A stretch of 64,000 nucleotides of DNA. Origin: Corynebacterium sp. HMSC04H06. GTDB taxonomy: Bacteria > Actinomycetota > Actinomycetes > Mycobacteriales > Mycobacteriaceae. The translations under genes were made by a program, and so were the position numbers. Location: NCBI RefSeq assembly GCF_001815935.1, contig NZ_KV823417.1, positions 1 to 64,000 of the forward strand, read 5' to 3'. Below, in pieces: positions 26,047 through 34,251 of the stretch (within the stretch, counting starts at the first letter, position 1; every line of letters begins with the position of its first letter). The notes under the pieces are model-generated. The model was given only the letters and a program-made list of their open reading frames with translations, did not search any database and had not been told where the DNA came from.

Positions 26047-26496
26047 GTAAAACTTCTCCCTACGTCTAAAGACTAAGTAGACAAGATCGGTATACGCGTA
26101 TTTATGGCAATCCTACTCAGGCTCGCCAGCACTCACTAGAAACGATTTCTGAGGTCTTGCGGAGCTAAGTGCCGTGCGCCTCCGGCCCGCTGGTGCAGGA
26201 GTCGGCAGGCCCCGGGGAGGCTCCGCAAGAGAACAACTTTCTGCCCAGTCTACCGAGACCCACGGAAAACCACATATACCCATTGACATACGGGCATAAT
26301 CGGGCAACAATACCAAGTAAACATCTACAAACGTTGACACACGTTACAGTTCGTTGACATTGACCCCCTCGACCACTCGGCCGCGAACCGCTGCCTGGTC
26401 CACCCCGCCCGGCGCCCTGCGCCGGCGGTCAAGGACGACAATCGGCGCAGCGCGGGACGAATAGTCGAAGCGCCCGCCGGAGGAAGCCCACCCACT
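26047..26496. other. 450-bp ptsI-fruK divergent region, no gene
   Basis: No gene with family features was seen. The ptsI side carries a possible -10 box TAGACT on the minus strand (26247-26252) and an 11-bp inverted repeat (26155-26165 with 26220-26230). The fruK side carries TTGACA (26283-26288) with AACAAT 17 nt later, and two further TTGACA motifs at 26334 and 26354. In C. glutamicum the regulator gene fruR lies in this interval, so the gap may mark its loss. Confidence 0.6.
26155..26230 (-). promoter_or_regulatory. Structured ptsI leader candidate
   Basis: TCTTGCGGAGC and GCTCCGCAAGA form a perfect 11-bp stem enclosing 54 nt. Inside, TGCCG/CGGCA (26170-26174, 26203-26207) and CTCC/GGAG (26180-26183, 26198-26201) continue the pairing, and CCCCGGGG adds a second arm. 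There is no U-tract, so it is not a simple terminator. If ptsI transcription starts near 26240 (TAGACT at 26247-26252), the fold begins about 10 nt into a roughly 195-nt leader. Confidence 0.35.
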
Positions 26497-27465
26497 ATGA
26501 TTTTGACGCTGACCCCTAACCCCAGCATCGACGCGACCTTGTCCCTCGATGAACCGTTAACCACCGGGCTGGTCCACCGCGCCCGGTCCGTTTCCCAAGT
26601 CGCAGGCGGCAAAGGAATCAACGTCACCCACGCCGCCTACCTGGCGGGGCACCCCACCATCGCGCTGTTTCCCGCCGGCCCCGCGGATATCTTCCTCTCC
26701 CTGGTAGAAGATGCCTCCCTGCCCCACGAGGCGGTCCCCCTCAACCAGACCATCCGCGTGAACACGACGATTACCGATCCCTCTGGCGGCACCACCAAGA
26801 TCAACGGCCCCGGCCCGCTGGTGGGTCCGGAGGTCCAGCAGGAGCTCATCCAGCGTTTGGGCGCCCTCTCGGCGAACGCGGACTGGGTCGTCCTGGCTGG
26901 TTCCCTGCCACCGGGCTGCCCGACCGACTGGTATTCCTCACTCATCAAGGCCCTGCGCAGCGCCTCCCCGCAGACCCGGATCGCGGTAGACACCTCCGAC
27001 CAGCCCATGCTGGAAGTTGCCCATAACCTGGAGGCGGCCGCACCGGACCTGCTCAAGCCCAACGGCTTCGAGCTCGGCCAGCTCGCCGGCGAGGACGGGC
27101 TCGCGCTCGAGGAACAAGCCGCGCGCGGCGATTATTCTGGAGTCGTGGCTGCGGCCCGCTCCGTGGTCCAGCGCGGAGTCAGCGAAATCCTGGTGACCCT
27201 GAGCAGCGCCGGCGCGGTACTCGTCACCGCCGATGAGGCCTGGGTGGCTACGCCCCCGGCTTCCGAGGTCGTCTCCACCGTCGGTGCGGGTGACTCGGCT
27301 CTCGCCGGGTACCTGCTGGCGCGCACCGCGGGCACCACCCATCCGGAGGCGCTGCGCCAGGCCGTCGCCTACGGCACGGCCGCCGCGGGCCTGGCCGGTA
27401 CCACCCTGCCCCGGCCGGACCAGATCGACCTGGCAGGCACCACGCTCGACGAACTTGATAACTAA
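26497..27465 (+). CDS. fruK: 1-phosphofructokinase
   Basis: A 322-residue PfkB-family sugar kinase that phosphorylates fructose 1-phosphate, the product of the fructose PTS, to fructose 1,6-bisphosphate. The N-terminal signature MILTLTPNPSIDATL is typical of FruK. The substrate loop GGKGINV lies at about residues 36-42 and the catalytic anion-hole motif GAGDS near residue 262. The corynebacterial name is pfkB1. It is the first gene of a fruK-ptsF-ptsH unit; ptsF starts 39 nt later. Confidence 0.94.
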   Translation: MILTLTPNPSIDATLSLDEPLTTGLVHRARSVSQVAGGKGINVTHAAYLAGHPTIALFPAGPADIFLSLVEDASLPHEAVPLNQTIRVNTTITDPSGGTTKINGPGPLVGPEVQQELIQRLGALSANADWVVLAGSLPPGCPTDWYSSLIKALRSASPQTRIAVDTSDQPMLEVAHNLEAAAPDLLKPNGFELGQLAGEDGLALEEQAARGDYSGVVAAARSVVQRGVSEILVTLSSAGAVLVTADEAWVATPPASEVVSTVGAGDSALAGYLLARTAGTTHPEALRQAVAYGTAAAGLAGTTLPRPDQIDLAGTTLDELDN

Positions 27466-27504
27466 ACATCCTTTCCCGAAATCCTAAAGAATTGGAGCTG
27501 TCTC

Positions 27505-29643
27505 ATGGCTTCTGAGATCATCACCGCCGACCTGGTGGCCCTTGATGCCCACTTCAGCGATTCCGTCGACTCGGTCATCACCGAGCTGGCCACGCTGGTG
27601 CACTCCACCGGCCGCGCCACAGAGGTCGACGGCCTGGCCCAGTCGGCCATCGAACGCGAGTCCAAGGGGCGCACCGACGTGGCCGGGCAGGTCGCCATCC
27701 CGCACTGCCGTTCCGCCGCGGTCACCGAGCCGACCCTGGCGTTCGCGCGCCTGGCCGACGGCGTCGACTTCTCCGGCCCCGACGGCGACGCTAACTTGGT
27801 CTTCCTCATCGCCGCTCCCGAAGGCGGCGGCAAGGCCCACCTGAAGATTCTGTCCAAGCTGGCCCGCGCGCTCGTCCGCCCAGACTTCCTCGAGGTCCTG
27901 CGTACCGCCCAGCGCCCGGAAGAAGTCGTCGAGGCCGTCCTCGGCGTGGTCAACGCGGAAAAGAGGCCGAAGAAGCAGGCCGCGGAGACTGCCGGCAGCG
28001 CCGGGGCACAGGCCGGGGCCACCGCGGTTACCAGTGCCGCGGCTGCTAACGTCACTAACACCACCGGTGCACGGGAGTCGGCATCCGGTGCCGCGGTCAC
28101 GCGCATCGTGGCGGTGACCGCCTGCCCGACCGGTATTGCCCACACCTACATGGCAGCCGACGCGCTGACGCAGAACGCGGATACCCGCTCCGATATCGAG
28201 CTCAACGTAGAGACTCAGGGCTCCGCCAACCAGGAGCCGCTCCCCAGCAGCGTCATCGAGACCGCCGATGCCGTCATCTTCGCCACCGACGTCGGGGTCC
28301 GCGACCGCGAGCGCTTCGCCGGCAAGCCGGTGATCGAGTCCGGGGTTAAGCGCGCCATCAACGAGCCCGGCACCATGCTGGACGAGGCCGTGGCGGCCGC
28401 GCAGAAGCCGAACGCCCGCAAGGTCAGCGGTACCGCCGCGGCCCAGTCCAGCGACGCCGAGGAAGGCGCGAAGCTGGGCTGGGGCAAGCGCATCCAGCAG
28501 GCGATCATGACCGGTGTATCCTACATGGTTCCGTTCGTGGCCGCCGGCGGCCTGCTGCTGGCGCTTGGCTTCCTCTTCGGTGGCGCCGACGTCGCCAACG
28601 GCTGGCAGGCCATTACCACCAACTACTCCCCGACCAACCTGCCGGGCAATGCCGTTGAGGTCGACGGGGCGATGATGGAATTCCAGCGCTCCGGGATGAT
28701 GCTCTACCTGGGCGCGGTTCTGTTCGCCACCGGCCAGGCCGCCATGAGTTTCATCGTGGCCGCGCTGTCCGGCTATATCGCCTTCGCGCTGGCCGGACGC
28801 CCCGGCATCGCCCCGGGCTTTGCCGGCGGCGCCATCGCCGTGCTGCTGGGCGCCGGCTTCATCGGCGGCCTGGTCACCGGTCTCATCGCCGGCCTAGTCG
28901 CCATGTGGATCGGCAGCTGGAAGGTCCCGCGCTGGCTGGGCTCCCTGATGCCGGTGGTCATCATCCCGCTGTTCGCCACCCTGGTCGTCGGCGTACTGAT
29001 GTACATGCTGTTGGGCGCGCCGCTGGCCGGCATCATGGAGGGCCTGCAGAACTGGCTGCGCTCCATGACCGGCTCCTCCGCGGTCCTGCTGGGCCTTATC
29101 CTCGGCCTGATGATGTGCTTCGACCTGGGCGGCCCAGTCAACAAGGCGGCCTACCTCTTCGCCACCGCCGGCCTGTCCACCGGCGACCAGGCCTCCATGG
29201 AGATCATGGCCGCGGTCATGGCCGCCGGCATGGTGCCGCCTATCGCCCTGTCACTGGCCACGTTCATCCGCAAGAACCTGTTCACCCCGGCGGAGCAAGA
29301 AAACGGTAAGTCCGCCTGGCTGCTGGGCCTGTCCTTCGTCTCGGAAGGCGCCATCCCGTTCGCCGCGGCCGACCCGTTCCGCGTCATCCCGGCCATGATG
29401 GCCGGCGGCGCCGTGACCGGCGCTATCTCCATGGGCATGGGCGTTACCTCCCGCGCCCCGCACGGCGGCATCTTCGTGCCGTTCGCTATCTCCCCGGTGG
29501 GCAGCTACTTCCTGGCGATCATCGCCGGCGTGGTGGTCTCGGCCATCTGTGTGCTCGCCCTCAAGCAGTTCTGGCCTAACAAGGCCGTGCGCGAAGCCGC
29601 TGCCAAGGACGCCGCCGCCCAGGCCGAGCCCGCCGCGGCTTAA
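27505..29643 (+). CDS. ptsF: Fructose PTS enzyme IIABC
   Basis: A 712-residue fused permease that imports fructose and releases fructose 1-phosphate. Domain IIA has the phosphohistidine H67 (IPHCR). A Thr/Ala-rich linker leads to domain IIB with phosphocysteine C207 (TACPTGIAHTYMAAD), and domain IIC (from about residue 320) has eight or more membrane helices and the family loop GGPVNKAAY. The order A-B-C is standard for FruA/PtsF. The ribosome site is weak, and expression with fruK is likely. Confidence 0.95.
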   Translation: MASEIITADLVALDAHFSDSVDSVITELATLVHSTGRATEVDGLAQSAIERESKGRTDVAGQVAIPHCRSAAVTEPTLAFARLADGVDFSGPDGDANLVFLIAAPEGGGKAHLKILSKLARALVRPDFLEVLRTAQRPEEVVEAVLGVVNAEKRPKKQAAETAGSAGAQAGATAVTSAAAANVTNTTGARESASGAAVTRIVAVTACPTGIAHTYMAADALTQNADTRSDIELNVETQGSANQEPLPSSVIETADAVIFATDVGVRDRERFAGKPVIESGVKRAINEPGTMLDEAVAAAQKPNARKVSGTAAAQSSDAEEGAKLGWGKRIQQAIMTGVSYMVPFVAAGGLLLALGFLFGGADVANGWQAITTNYSPTNLPGNAVEVDGAMMEFQRSGMMLYLGAVLFATGQAAMSFIVAALSGYIAFALAGRPGIAPGFAGGAIAVLLGAGFIGGLVTGLIAGLVAMWIGSWKVPRWLGSLMPVVIIPLFATLVVGVLMYMLLGAPLAGIMEGLQNWLRSMTGSSAVLLGLILGLMMCFDLGGPVNKAAYLFATAGLSTGDQASMEIMAAVMAAGMVPPIALSLATFIRKNLFTPAEQENGKSAWLLGLSFVSEGAIPFAAADPFRVIPAMMAGGAVTGAISMGMGVTSRAPHGGIFVPFAISPVGSYFLAIIAGVVVSAICVLALKQFWPNKAVREAAAKDAAAQAEPAAA

Positions 29644-29645
29644 AG

Positions 29646-29703
29646 CACGCCCCGCGGCGCTACCGCTTCCGCCACAGTCGCGCGCACACCGGCGCGGGGC
29701 GTG
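29646..29703 (+). other. Long inverted repeat between ptsF and ptsH
   Basis: CACGCCCCGCG (29646-29656) and CGCGGGGCGTG (29693-29703) form an 11-bp perfect stem around 36 nt. No U-tract follows. It lies just after the ptsF stop and may protect or process the ptsF mRNA 3' end. Confidence 0.5.
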
Positions 29704-29724
29704 GCACGCGGAACTAGCGCGCCG

Positions 29725-29730
29725 TAGACT
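29725..29730 (+). promoter_or_regulatory. Probable ptsH -10 box
   Basis: TAGACT lies 36 nt before the ptsH start, downstream of the ptsF-ptsH inverted repeat, and would give ptsH its own transcript. The same hexamer precedes dtxR, ptsI and possibly nrdR in this window. Confidence 0.45.
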
Positions 29731-29766
29731 GGGGCAGAAAACAACCGATGAAAGGATTGATTAATC

Positions 29767-30036
29767 ATGGCTTCCAAGACTGTCAAGGTAGGTTCCTCCG
29801 TGGGCCTGCACGCCCGTCCGGCTTCCATCATCGCTGACGCCGCTGGCGAGTTCGACGAGGACATCTTCCTCAACCTCGTGGGCGAAGACGATGACGATGA
29901 GACCGATGCCGCCTCGTCCCTGATGATCATGGCCCTAGGCGCCGAGCAGGGCGACGAGGTCACCGTCACTTCCGAGAACTCCGAAGCCGTCGAGAAGATC
30001 GCTTCCCTCATCGAGCAGGATTTGGACGCCGAGTAA
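29767..30036 (+). CDS. ptsH: Phosphocarrier protein HPr
   Basis: An 89-residue HPr that carries phosphate from enzyme I to the sugar-specific EII proteins. The active site is H15 in GLHARPAS. The segment corresponding to the serine-46 region reads AASSLMIM and is preceded by an acidic insertion (EDDDDET), a feature I recall from other corynebacterial HPr proteins. The start follows GAAAGG. A strong terminator follows the gene. Confidence 0.97.
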   Translation: MASKTVKVGSSVGLHARPASIIADAAGEFDEDIFLNLVGEDDDDETDAASSLMIMALGAEQGDEVTVTSENSEAVEKIASLIEQDLDAE

Positions 30037-30080
30037 AAGGTCCTAAAGCAGCGGCCCGTAATCTGTAGTAATTAGCAAGG

Positions 30081-30107
30081 AAATCCCGCCCACGCGGCGG
30101 GATTTTT
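30081..30107 (+). terminator. Terminator of ptsH
   Basis: AAATCCCGCC/GGCGGGATTT stem with a 5-nt loop followed by a T-run. It separates ptsH from the converging ABC permease gene and may work in both directions. Confidence 0.92.
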
Positions 30108-30135
30108 GCGTCTTTAGGCGCCGGCACGCCAGTGT

Positions 30136-31878
30136 CTAGGGCGCTTCTGCGCCACGCTCGTCCTTGTTTGGGGTAGGCAGGAAGGCAGTCGCACTCGTGC
30201 CTAAGAAGACGAGGACAAAGAGCACCCATAGCCCTGGGGGAAGGTAAGGCAGCAGCGCCCCCGGGTACCCCGAGACCGCGACATGGACGGCGACCGTGTA
30301 CCAGATGCCCACGAGGAGCGCTGTCAGCATGGCAACACAGTACGGGAAGAGGATGGCCCAAAATTCCGTTCGCCGGATCGCGCCTTGGGTACGGCCCAAA
30401 AGACGCAGCGGTGAGAAGAACGCATGCAGATTGGCCCGCTTGCCCATCACAGAGACCGCGAGGACCAGGCAGATCGCCAGGAGAGTGTAGGCCGCGGTGG
30501 GGACGAAACCGGCGGTTCCGTCGCCGTGGGGCCCGTACATGATCTGGCTATCCATATCCACGTGCCGTACCCAATCCTGCGCGGACTCCACCCGGAGATG
30601 ATCCGGTGCGCTAGCCGATTCTGCGACCACGGGAAGCCCCCATTCCGGTTTGACTGGAGACTCGCTAGAGATACCGGAGAACGGCACCATGAAGTCTGGG
30701 TAGAAGGGGCTGTGGGTTTTCACCGGCGCCGCGGGCGAGAGTAGTTGCCCTATCACGTGGTCATTCGATCCGGCCAGAGAATAGTCAGACGCCTTCTCCA
30801 TCGGTACGGAGGTCTCCCCCGCAGCTTCGAAGTCCGAAGGCTGCCAGTAGACCACCCCACGGCAGTCGTCACCGATCTCCTCGCATACACCGTCTGCTTC
30901 CTGCGCTTGCAACAGGCGAAAATCTTGGCCAACGACGACTGGGACCGTTTGGAAATTCTGGGATCCTACGTAATTTGCCGCCCATAACGAGGTCTGTGCA
31001 CCTGTGAAGCCTGCCAGCGGGATGGCCACGAGCGCGGTAGCAAGCCCCACCCTCGAGGTCGTCCCGACGGTTTCGGAGGAGCGGATGCCTAGTGCGGGTG
31101 CCGACCAGCCGCTCACCTTTTTGATCGCCGCGGCTGCCCAGCGAGCTAGCGCCCGAGCGAAGGGGCCGGCAAGTGTGACAGCGAGGAACGGCAAGGTGAA
31201 GACGAATATCAACACGACAGGCCCTGGCGGAGTCGTCACCATGGACCAGATACCCGCGGCAATATTGACCACTGCGAGCACTAGGCCAACCAGTCCCACC
31301 AAGGACTTGGACTTACCTACTGTCGCCGCTCCCCGATCCCCGGTTTTGGCCAGCACCTTGTCAACGTTGAGAATCCCCACGCCGAGGAGGTACAGGGGGA
31401 CTAAGACCAACAGTGACGACCAGGCAACGTCAATGGGCGAGCCCCAGTGATCTGGCAGCTGCTTGTTGAGCCCTAGCAAAATCACCTTGAAAAGCGGCGT
31501 CGCCAACAACCGTCCCAACACGACCGCCGAAACGCTTGCCAGAAGCGCCAGGCACGCCCCTTGCAGCAGCAGGTGCCTGGTGAAAAACGCCCTGCCTATG
31601 CCGAGAATCCGCAGCGCTTGCACGGTATTTCGGTGGTCAGCGATAAAATTCTGATGCGCCAACCGAACCCCGGCGAATGCCGGGATGATCGCAATCAGAC
31701 TCATATTCGTCACGCCAGCCTTGAAATCGCTGCTTCCGCCAGTCGAGAATGCGACGTAAAGGATGGTGCCGACGAGCGTGCCTATTACTACCGCAGCCAG
31801 TACGATTCCCCCGATGAAGGGGCGCGCCGTCACCGACAGCTCTCTCCGGTAGGCGGCGGTGGGAGTCATGGCCTTCAT
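30136..31878 (-). CDS. ABC transporter permease, FtsX-like
   Basis: A 580-residue membrane protein with about seven or eight helices. Helices lie near residues 20-45, 60-75, 100-125, 150-170, 185-240 and after 260, then a large non-cytoplasmic domain of about 150 residues (290-445) with a Cys pair (VCEEIGDDCRG), then three C-terminal helices. The layout resembles FtsX/MacB-type permeases, which move peptides or lipids or act mechanically, rather than nutrient importers. It starts 3 nt after the ATPase gene stop, so the two make one exporter. The substrate is unknown. Confidence 0.8.
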   Translation of the reverse strand: MKAMTPTAAYRRELSVTARPFIGGIVLAAVVIGTLVGTILYVAFSTGGSSDFKAGVTNMSLIAIIPAFAGVRLAHQNFIADHRNTVQALRILGIGRAFFTRHLLLQGACLALLASVSAVVLGRLLATPLFKVILLGLNKQLPDHWGSPIDVAWSSLLVLVPLYLLGVGILNVDKVLAKTGDRGAATVGKSKSLVGLVGLVLAVVNIAAGIWSMVTTPPGPVVLIFVFTLPFLAVTLAGPFARALARWAAAAIKKVSGWSAPALGIRSSETVGTTSRVGLATALVAIPLAGFTGAQTSLWAANYVGSQNFQTVPVVVGQDFRLLQAQEADGVCEEIGDDCRGVVYWQPSDFEAAGETSVPMEKASDYSLAGSNDHVIGQLLSPAAPVKTHSPFYPDFMVPFSGISSESPVKPEWGLPVVAESASAPDHLRVESAQDWVRHVDMDSQIMYGPHGDGTAGFVPTAAYTLLAICLVLAVSVMGKRANLHAFFSPLRLLGRTQGAIRRTEFWAILFPYCVAMLTALLVGIWYTVAVHVAVSGYPGALLPYLPPGLWVLFVLVFLGTSATAFLPTPNKDERGAEAP

Positions 31879-31881
31879 GAG

Positions 31882-32523
31882 CTATGCCCCCATCTGCAGC
31901 AGCGTTTCTGCCTGCCCGTTGAAAAGCTCGCGGTGGGAGCAATAGACCACTATGGCTCCCCGCTTCGCCGACTGGCGCAGCAAGTCCTCGACCACGCTGA
32001 CATTCGCGCCATCAAGCGCACTGACGGACTCATCCATGAGCACTAGGTCCGGTTGGGAAGCTAGTGCCTGGGCCACCGCAACGCGCTGGCGCTGACCCCC
32101 GGATAACTCTACCGGCAGGGCTTCTGCGAAAGGCTGCATGCCCAACGTGCCAAGCAGCTCATCCCTGCCCTGGGCGTCGAGCCCCCGTCCGGCGACGTGA
32201 ACTGCCAGCTCGAGGTTCTCCCGGCAGCTGAGGCTAGGCAGGAGGGTCGGCGCCTGTGGCGCGTATCCGACGTGCGCGGCGCGCCACGAGGTTAGCTTCT
32301 TGGCCGCGCCCTTTCCGAACCGTTTACCGTCGATGGTGACCTGGCCTTCACTGGGTGAGCGCAGACCGGCCAACAGGTCCAGAACCGTGGATTTACCGCT
32401 TCCCGATGGGCCCCGGACTTCGTAAATGCCAGGCCGTGACAACGACAGCGAGGCATCCCGCAGAATATATGGCCCATATTTCGAGTATCGAAAAGAGACA
32501 CTGTCCCAGTCGATGTGCGACAC
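31882..32523 (-). CDS. ABC transporter ATP-binding protein
   Basis: A 213-residue ATPase. Walker A is GPSGSGKS, the Q-loop is YAPQ, the ABC signature is LSGGQRQR, Walker B is LVLMDES, the D-loop is SALD and the switch histidine is in CSHRE. The sequence is of the short MacB/LolD-like type that partners FtsX-like permeases. The GTG at 32523 was chosen because AAGGGAGAG lies at a good distance and the domain begins there; the longer frame adds a non-homologous extension. The pair sits between ptsH and uraA, a spot occupied by other genes in C. glutamicum. Confidence 0.88.
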   Translation of the reverse strand: MSHIDWDSVSFRYSKYGPYILRDASLSLSRPGIYEVRGPSGSGKSTVLDLLAGLRSPSEGQVTIDGKRFGKGAAKKLTSWRAAHVGYAPQAPTLLPSLSCRENLELAVHVAGRGLDAQGRDELLGTLGMQPFAEALPVELSGGQRQRVAVAQALASQPDLVLMDESVSALDGANVSVVEDLLRQSAKRGAIVVYCSHRELFNGQAETLLQMGA

Positions 32524-32587
32524 CGGATTCTCTCCCTTCCGACAAACACGAGGCATCTCCCGAACCAGGTCCCGGCCCGCGGCGAAA

Positions 32588-32613
32588 GACTGCCTCCGCC
32601 AACGGCGGCAGTC
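32588..32613 (-). other. Stem-loop ahead of the ABC exporter genes
   Basis: On the minus strand GACTGCC and GGCAGTC pair, enclosing GCC/GGC, and TTTCG follows. It lies 65 nt before the ATPase start and overlaps the end of a 32-codon frame, a layout that would suit attenuation or processing. Confidence 0.45.
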
Positions 32614-32880
32614 AGTTCTGCTTGCACAGGCGGTAGCGCTCAGTGGGCCTCACGGTGGTTGTCATCGTGAAAATGTAAGAACTTAGCCATACTCTTTTGG
32701 CAGACTCCATTCTGTACCGGAAAGTCCCCATTGCCCTCCCTTATTCCACCGATATTAAACAGATTTAACGCGAAGTTCACTTCATAGTCACATGCTTAGT
32801 GACGCCACCCGATGGTCCTATTGAGATTCTCAACTCGACCACAAAGCCGCGCTCACGCACTTTAGAACCTCCAAGATCGC

Positions 32881-32911
32881 GAAAAGCCCTGTCCAGATAA
32901 CCAGACAGCGC
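32881..32911 (-). terminator. Terminator of uraA
   Basis: On the minus strand GCGCTGTC pairs with GACAGGGC around a 10-nt loop, with one G-G mismatch, followed by TTTTC. It lies about 22 nt after the uraA stop codon. Confidence 0.65.
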
Positions 32912-32932
32912 TTAAGCTGATTGAGCGGGAGC

Positions 32933-34216
32933 CTAATACTTCGCGTTCTGCCCTTCCCCGACGTGGTCGTAGAGGCGCTTCATGATGGGGTAACCGATGA
33001 TGATGCCGACGGAGCCCCAGGCGATGCCCTCGAGAGTGACGCCGAAGACGTCGAGGGTGAGGTTGCCGATTCCGGCGATGAGCGCCACGGCGGCCGCGGT
33101 CAGGTTGACCGGGTTGTTGAAGTTGACCTTGTTGTCCATCCAGATGCGCACGCCGAGCATGCCGATGAGCCCGTAGAGCACCAGGGTGGCTCCGCCCAGC
33201 ACGCCGGTGGGGATGGTGAAGATGAGCGCGCCGAATTTCGGGACGAATGCCAGGGCGATGGCGGTCAGGGCCGCGACGAAATAGGCGGCGGTGGAATAGA
33301 CCCGGGTGGCGGCCATGACACCAATGTTTTCCGCGTAGGTGGTGGTGCCGGAGCCGCCGAAGCCGCCGGCCAAAGAGGTGGCCAGGCCGTCGGCGAAGAG
33401 GGCATCGCCCGCCAAGTCGTCGAGGTCCCGGTTGGTCATCTCCGAGACGGCCTTGACGTGGCCGACGTTTTCGGCGATGAGGACGACCAGCACCGGCAGG
33501 GCCACCGCGATGGCCGAGAGGTTGAACTCCGGGGCGTGGAACTGCGGCAGGCCCACCCAGGCTGCCTCCCTAATGGATTCGCCGGCGGACGGTTCCAAGT
33601 TGCCGGTCAGCGCGGCAAAGGCCCAGCCGACTACGACGCCGATGAGGATGGACAGGCGCGAGACCATGCCGCGGCCGGCCACCGTGGCCAGCAGGATGAC
33701 CACCAGGGTCACGGCGGCCACCAGCGGCTGACTGGAGAAGTTCGCGGCTGCGTTCGGGGCCAGGTTCAGGCCGATGAGTGCGACGATGGCGCCGGTAACG
33801 GCCGGGGGCATGACGGCGTCGATAACGCGCTTGCCCGCTGCCTTGACGATGAGGCCGATGATAATCAACGCCACGCCCGTGCACAGCACGGCGCCGGCCT
33901 GCACGCCAATGCCCTGGGCCTGCGAGGCGGAGAGCGGCGCGATGAAGGCGAACGAGGAGCCCAGGTAGGACGGCAGGCGGTTGCGGGTAATCGCCAAGAA
34001 CAGGATGGTGCCGATGCCGGAGAACAACAGCGTGGTATTGACCGGGAAACCGGTCAGGGTGGGCACCAGCAGCGTGGCGCCGAACATGGCCACGACGTGC
34101 TGCATGCCAATGCCGATGGTGCGCGGCCAGTTCAACCGTTCTTCCGGGGCGACCACGGCCCCCGGGGCGATCTTCTTTCCGTCACCGTGGACGGTCCATC
34201 CGAAAATATTACTCAC
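32933..34216 (-). CDS. uraA: Uracil/xanthine permease, NCS2 family
   Basis: A 427-residue transporter with about 14 hydrophobic segments, matching the NCS2 nucleobase:cation symporter fold. Typical segments are QHVVAMFGATLLVPTLTG near residue 38, the conserved VLIAENVGHVKA in helix 8 (with the substrate-binding Glu), and SGTTTYAENIGVMAATRVYS in helix 10. The helix-8 and helix-10 sequences favour uracil over xanthine. Position ahead of hflX agrees with the corynebacterial uraA. It starts 35 nt after the hflX stop and may be co-transcribed with it. Confidence 0.9.
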   Translation of the reverse strand: MSNIFGWTVHGDGKKIAPGAVVAPEERLNWPRTIGIGMQHVVAMFGATLLVPTLTGFPVNTTLLFSGIGTILFLAITRNRLPSYLGSSFAFIAPLSASQAQGIGVQAGAVLCTGVALIIIGLIVKAAGKRVIDAVMPPAVTGAIVALIGLNLAPNAAANFSSQPLVAAVTLVVILLATVAGRGMVSRLSILIGVVVGWAFAALTGNLEPSAGESIREAAWVGLPQFHAPEFNLSAIAVALPVLVVLIAENVGHVKAVSEMTNRDLDDLAGDALFADGLATSLAGGFGGSGTTTYAENIGVMAATRVYSTAAYFVAALTAIALAFVPKFGALIFTIPTGVLGGATLVLYGLIGMLGVRIWMDNKVNFNNPVNLTAAAVALIAGIGNLTLDVFGVTLEGIAWGSVGIIIGYPIMKRLYDHVGEGQNAKY

Positions 34217-34251
34217 GAGTCTTCATTATGGATCACCTGCGCCGGGCAGGG

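Larger units (their letters stand above)
32524..32932. other. 409-bp region upstream of the ABC exporter
   Basis: This region has visibly lower GC than its neighbours. On the minus strand it can encode a 32-residue peptide (32612-32710, starting MESAKRVWLSSY) that lacks a good ribosome site, or an overlapping 16-residue one (32640-32690). A stem-loop follows at 32588-32613. A short inverted repeat GTCAC-N7-GTGAC lies at 32787-32803 and an AT-rich TAATAT at about 32753. The distal end holds the uraA terminator. None of the small frames is a confident gene. Confidence 0.45.

Noticed and set aside
26166..26219. SRP RNA or tmRNA in the ptsI-fruK gap
   Set aside because: Neither the conserved SRP loop sequences nor a tmRNA tag frame and T-arm are present.
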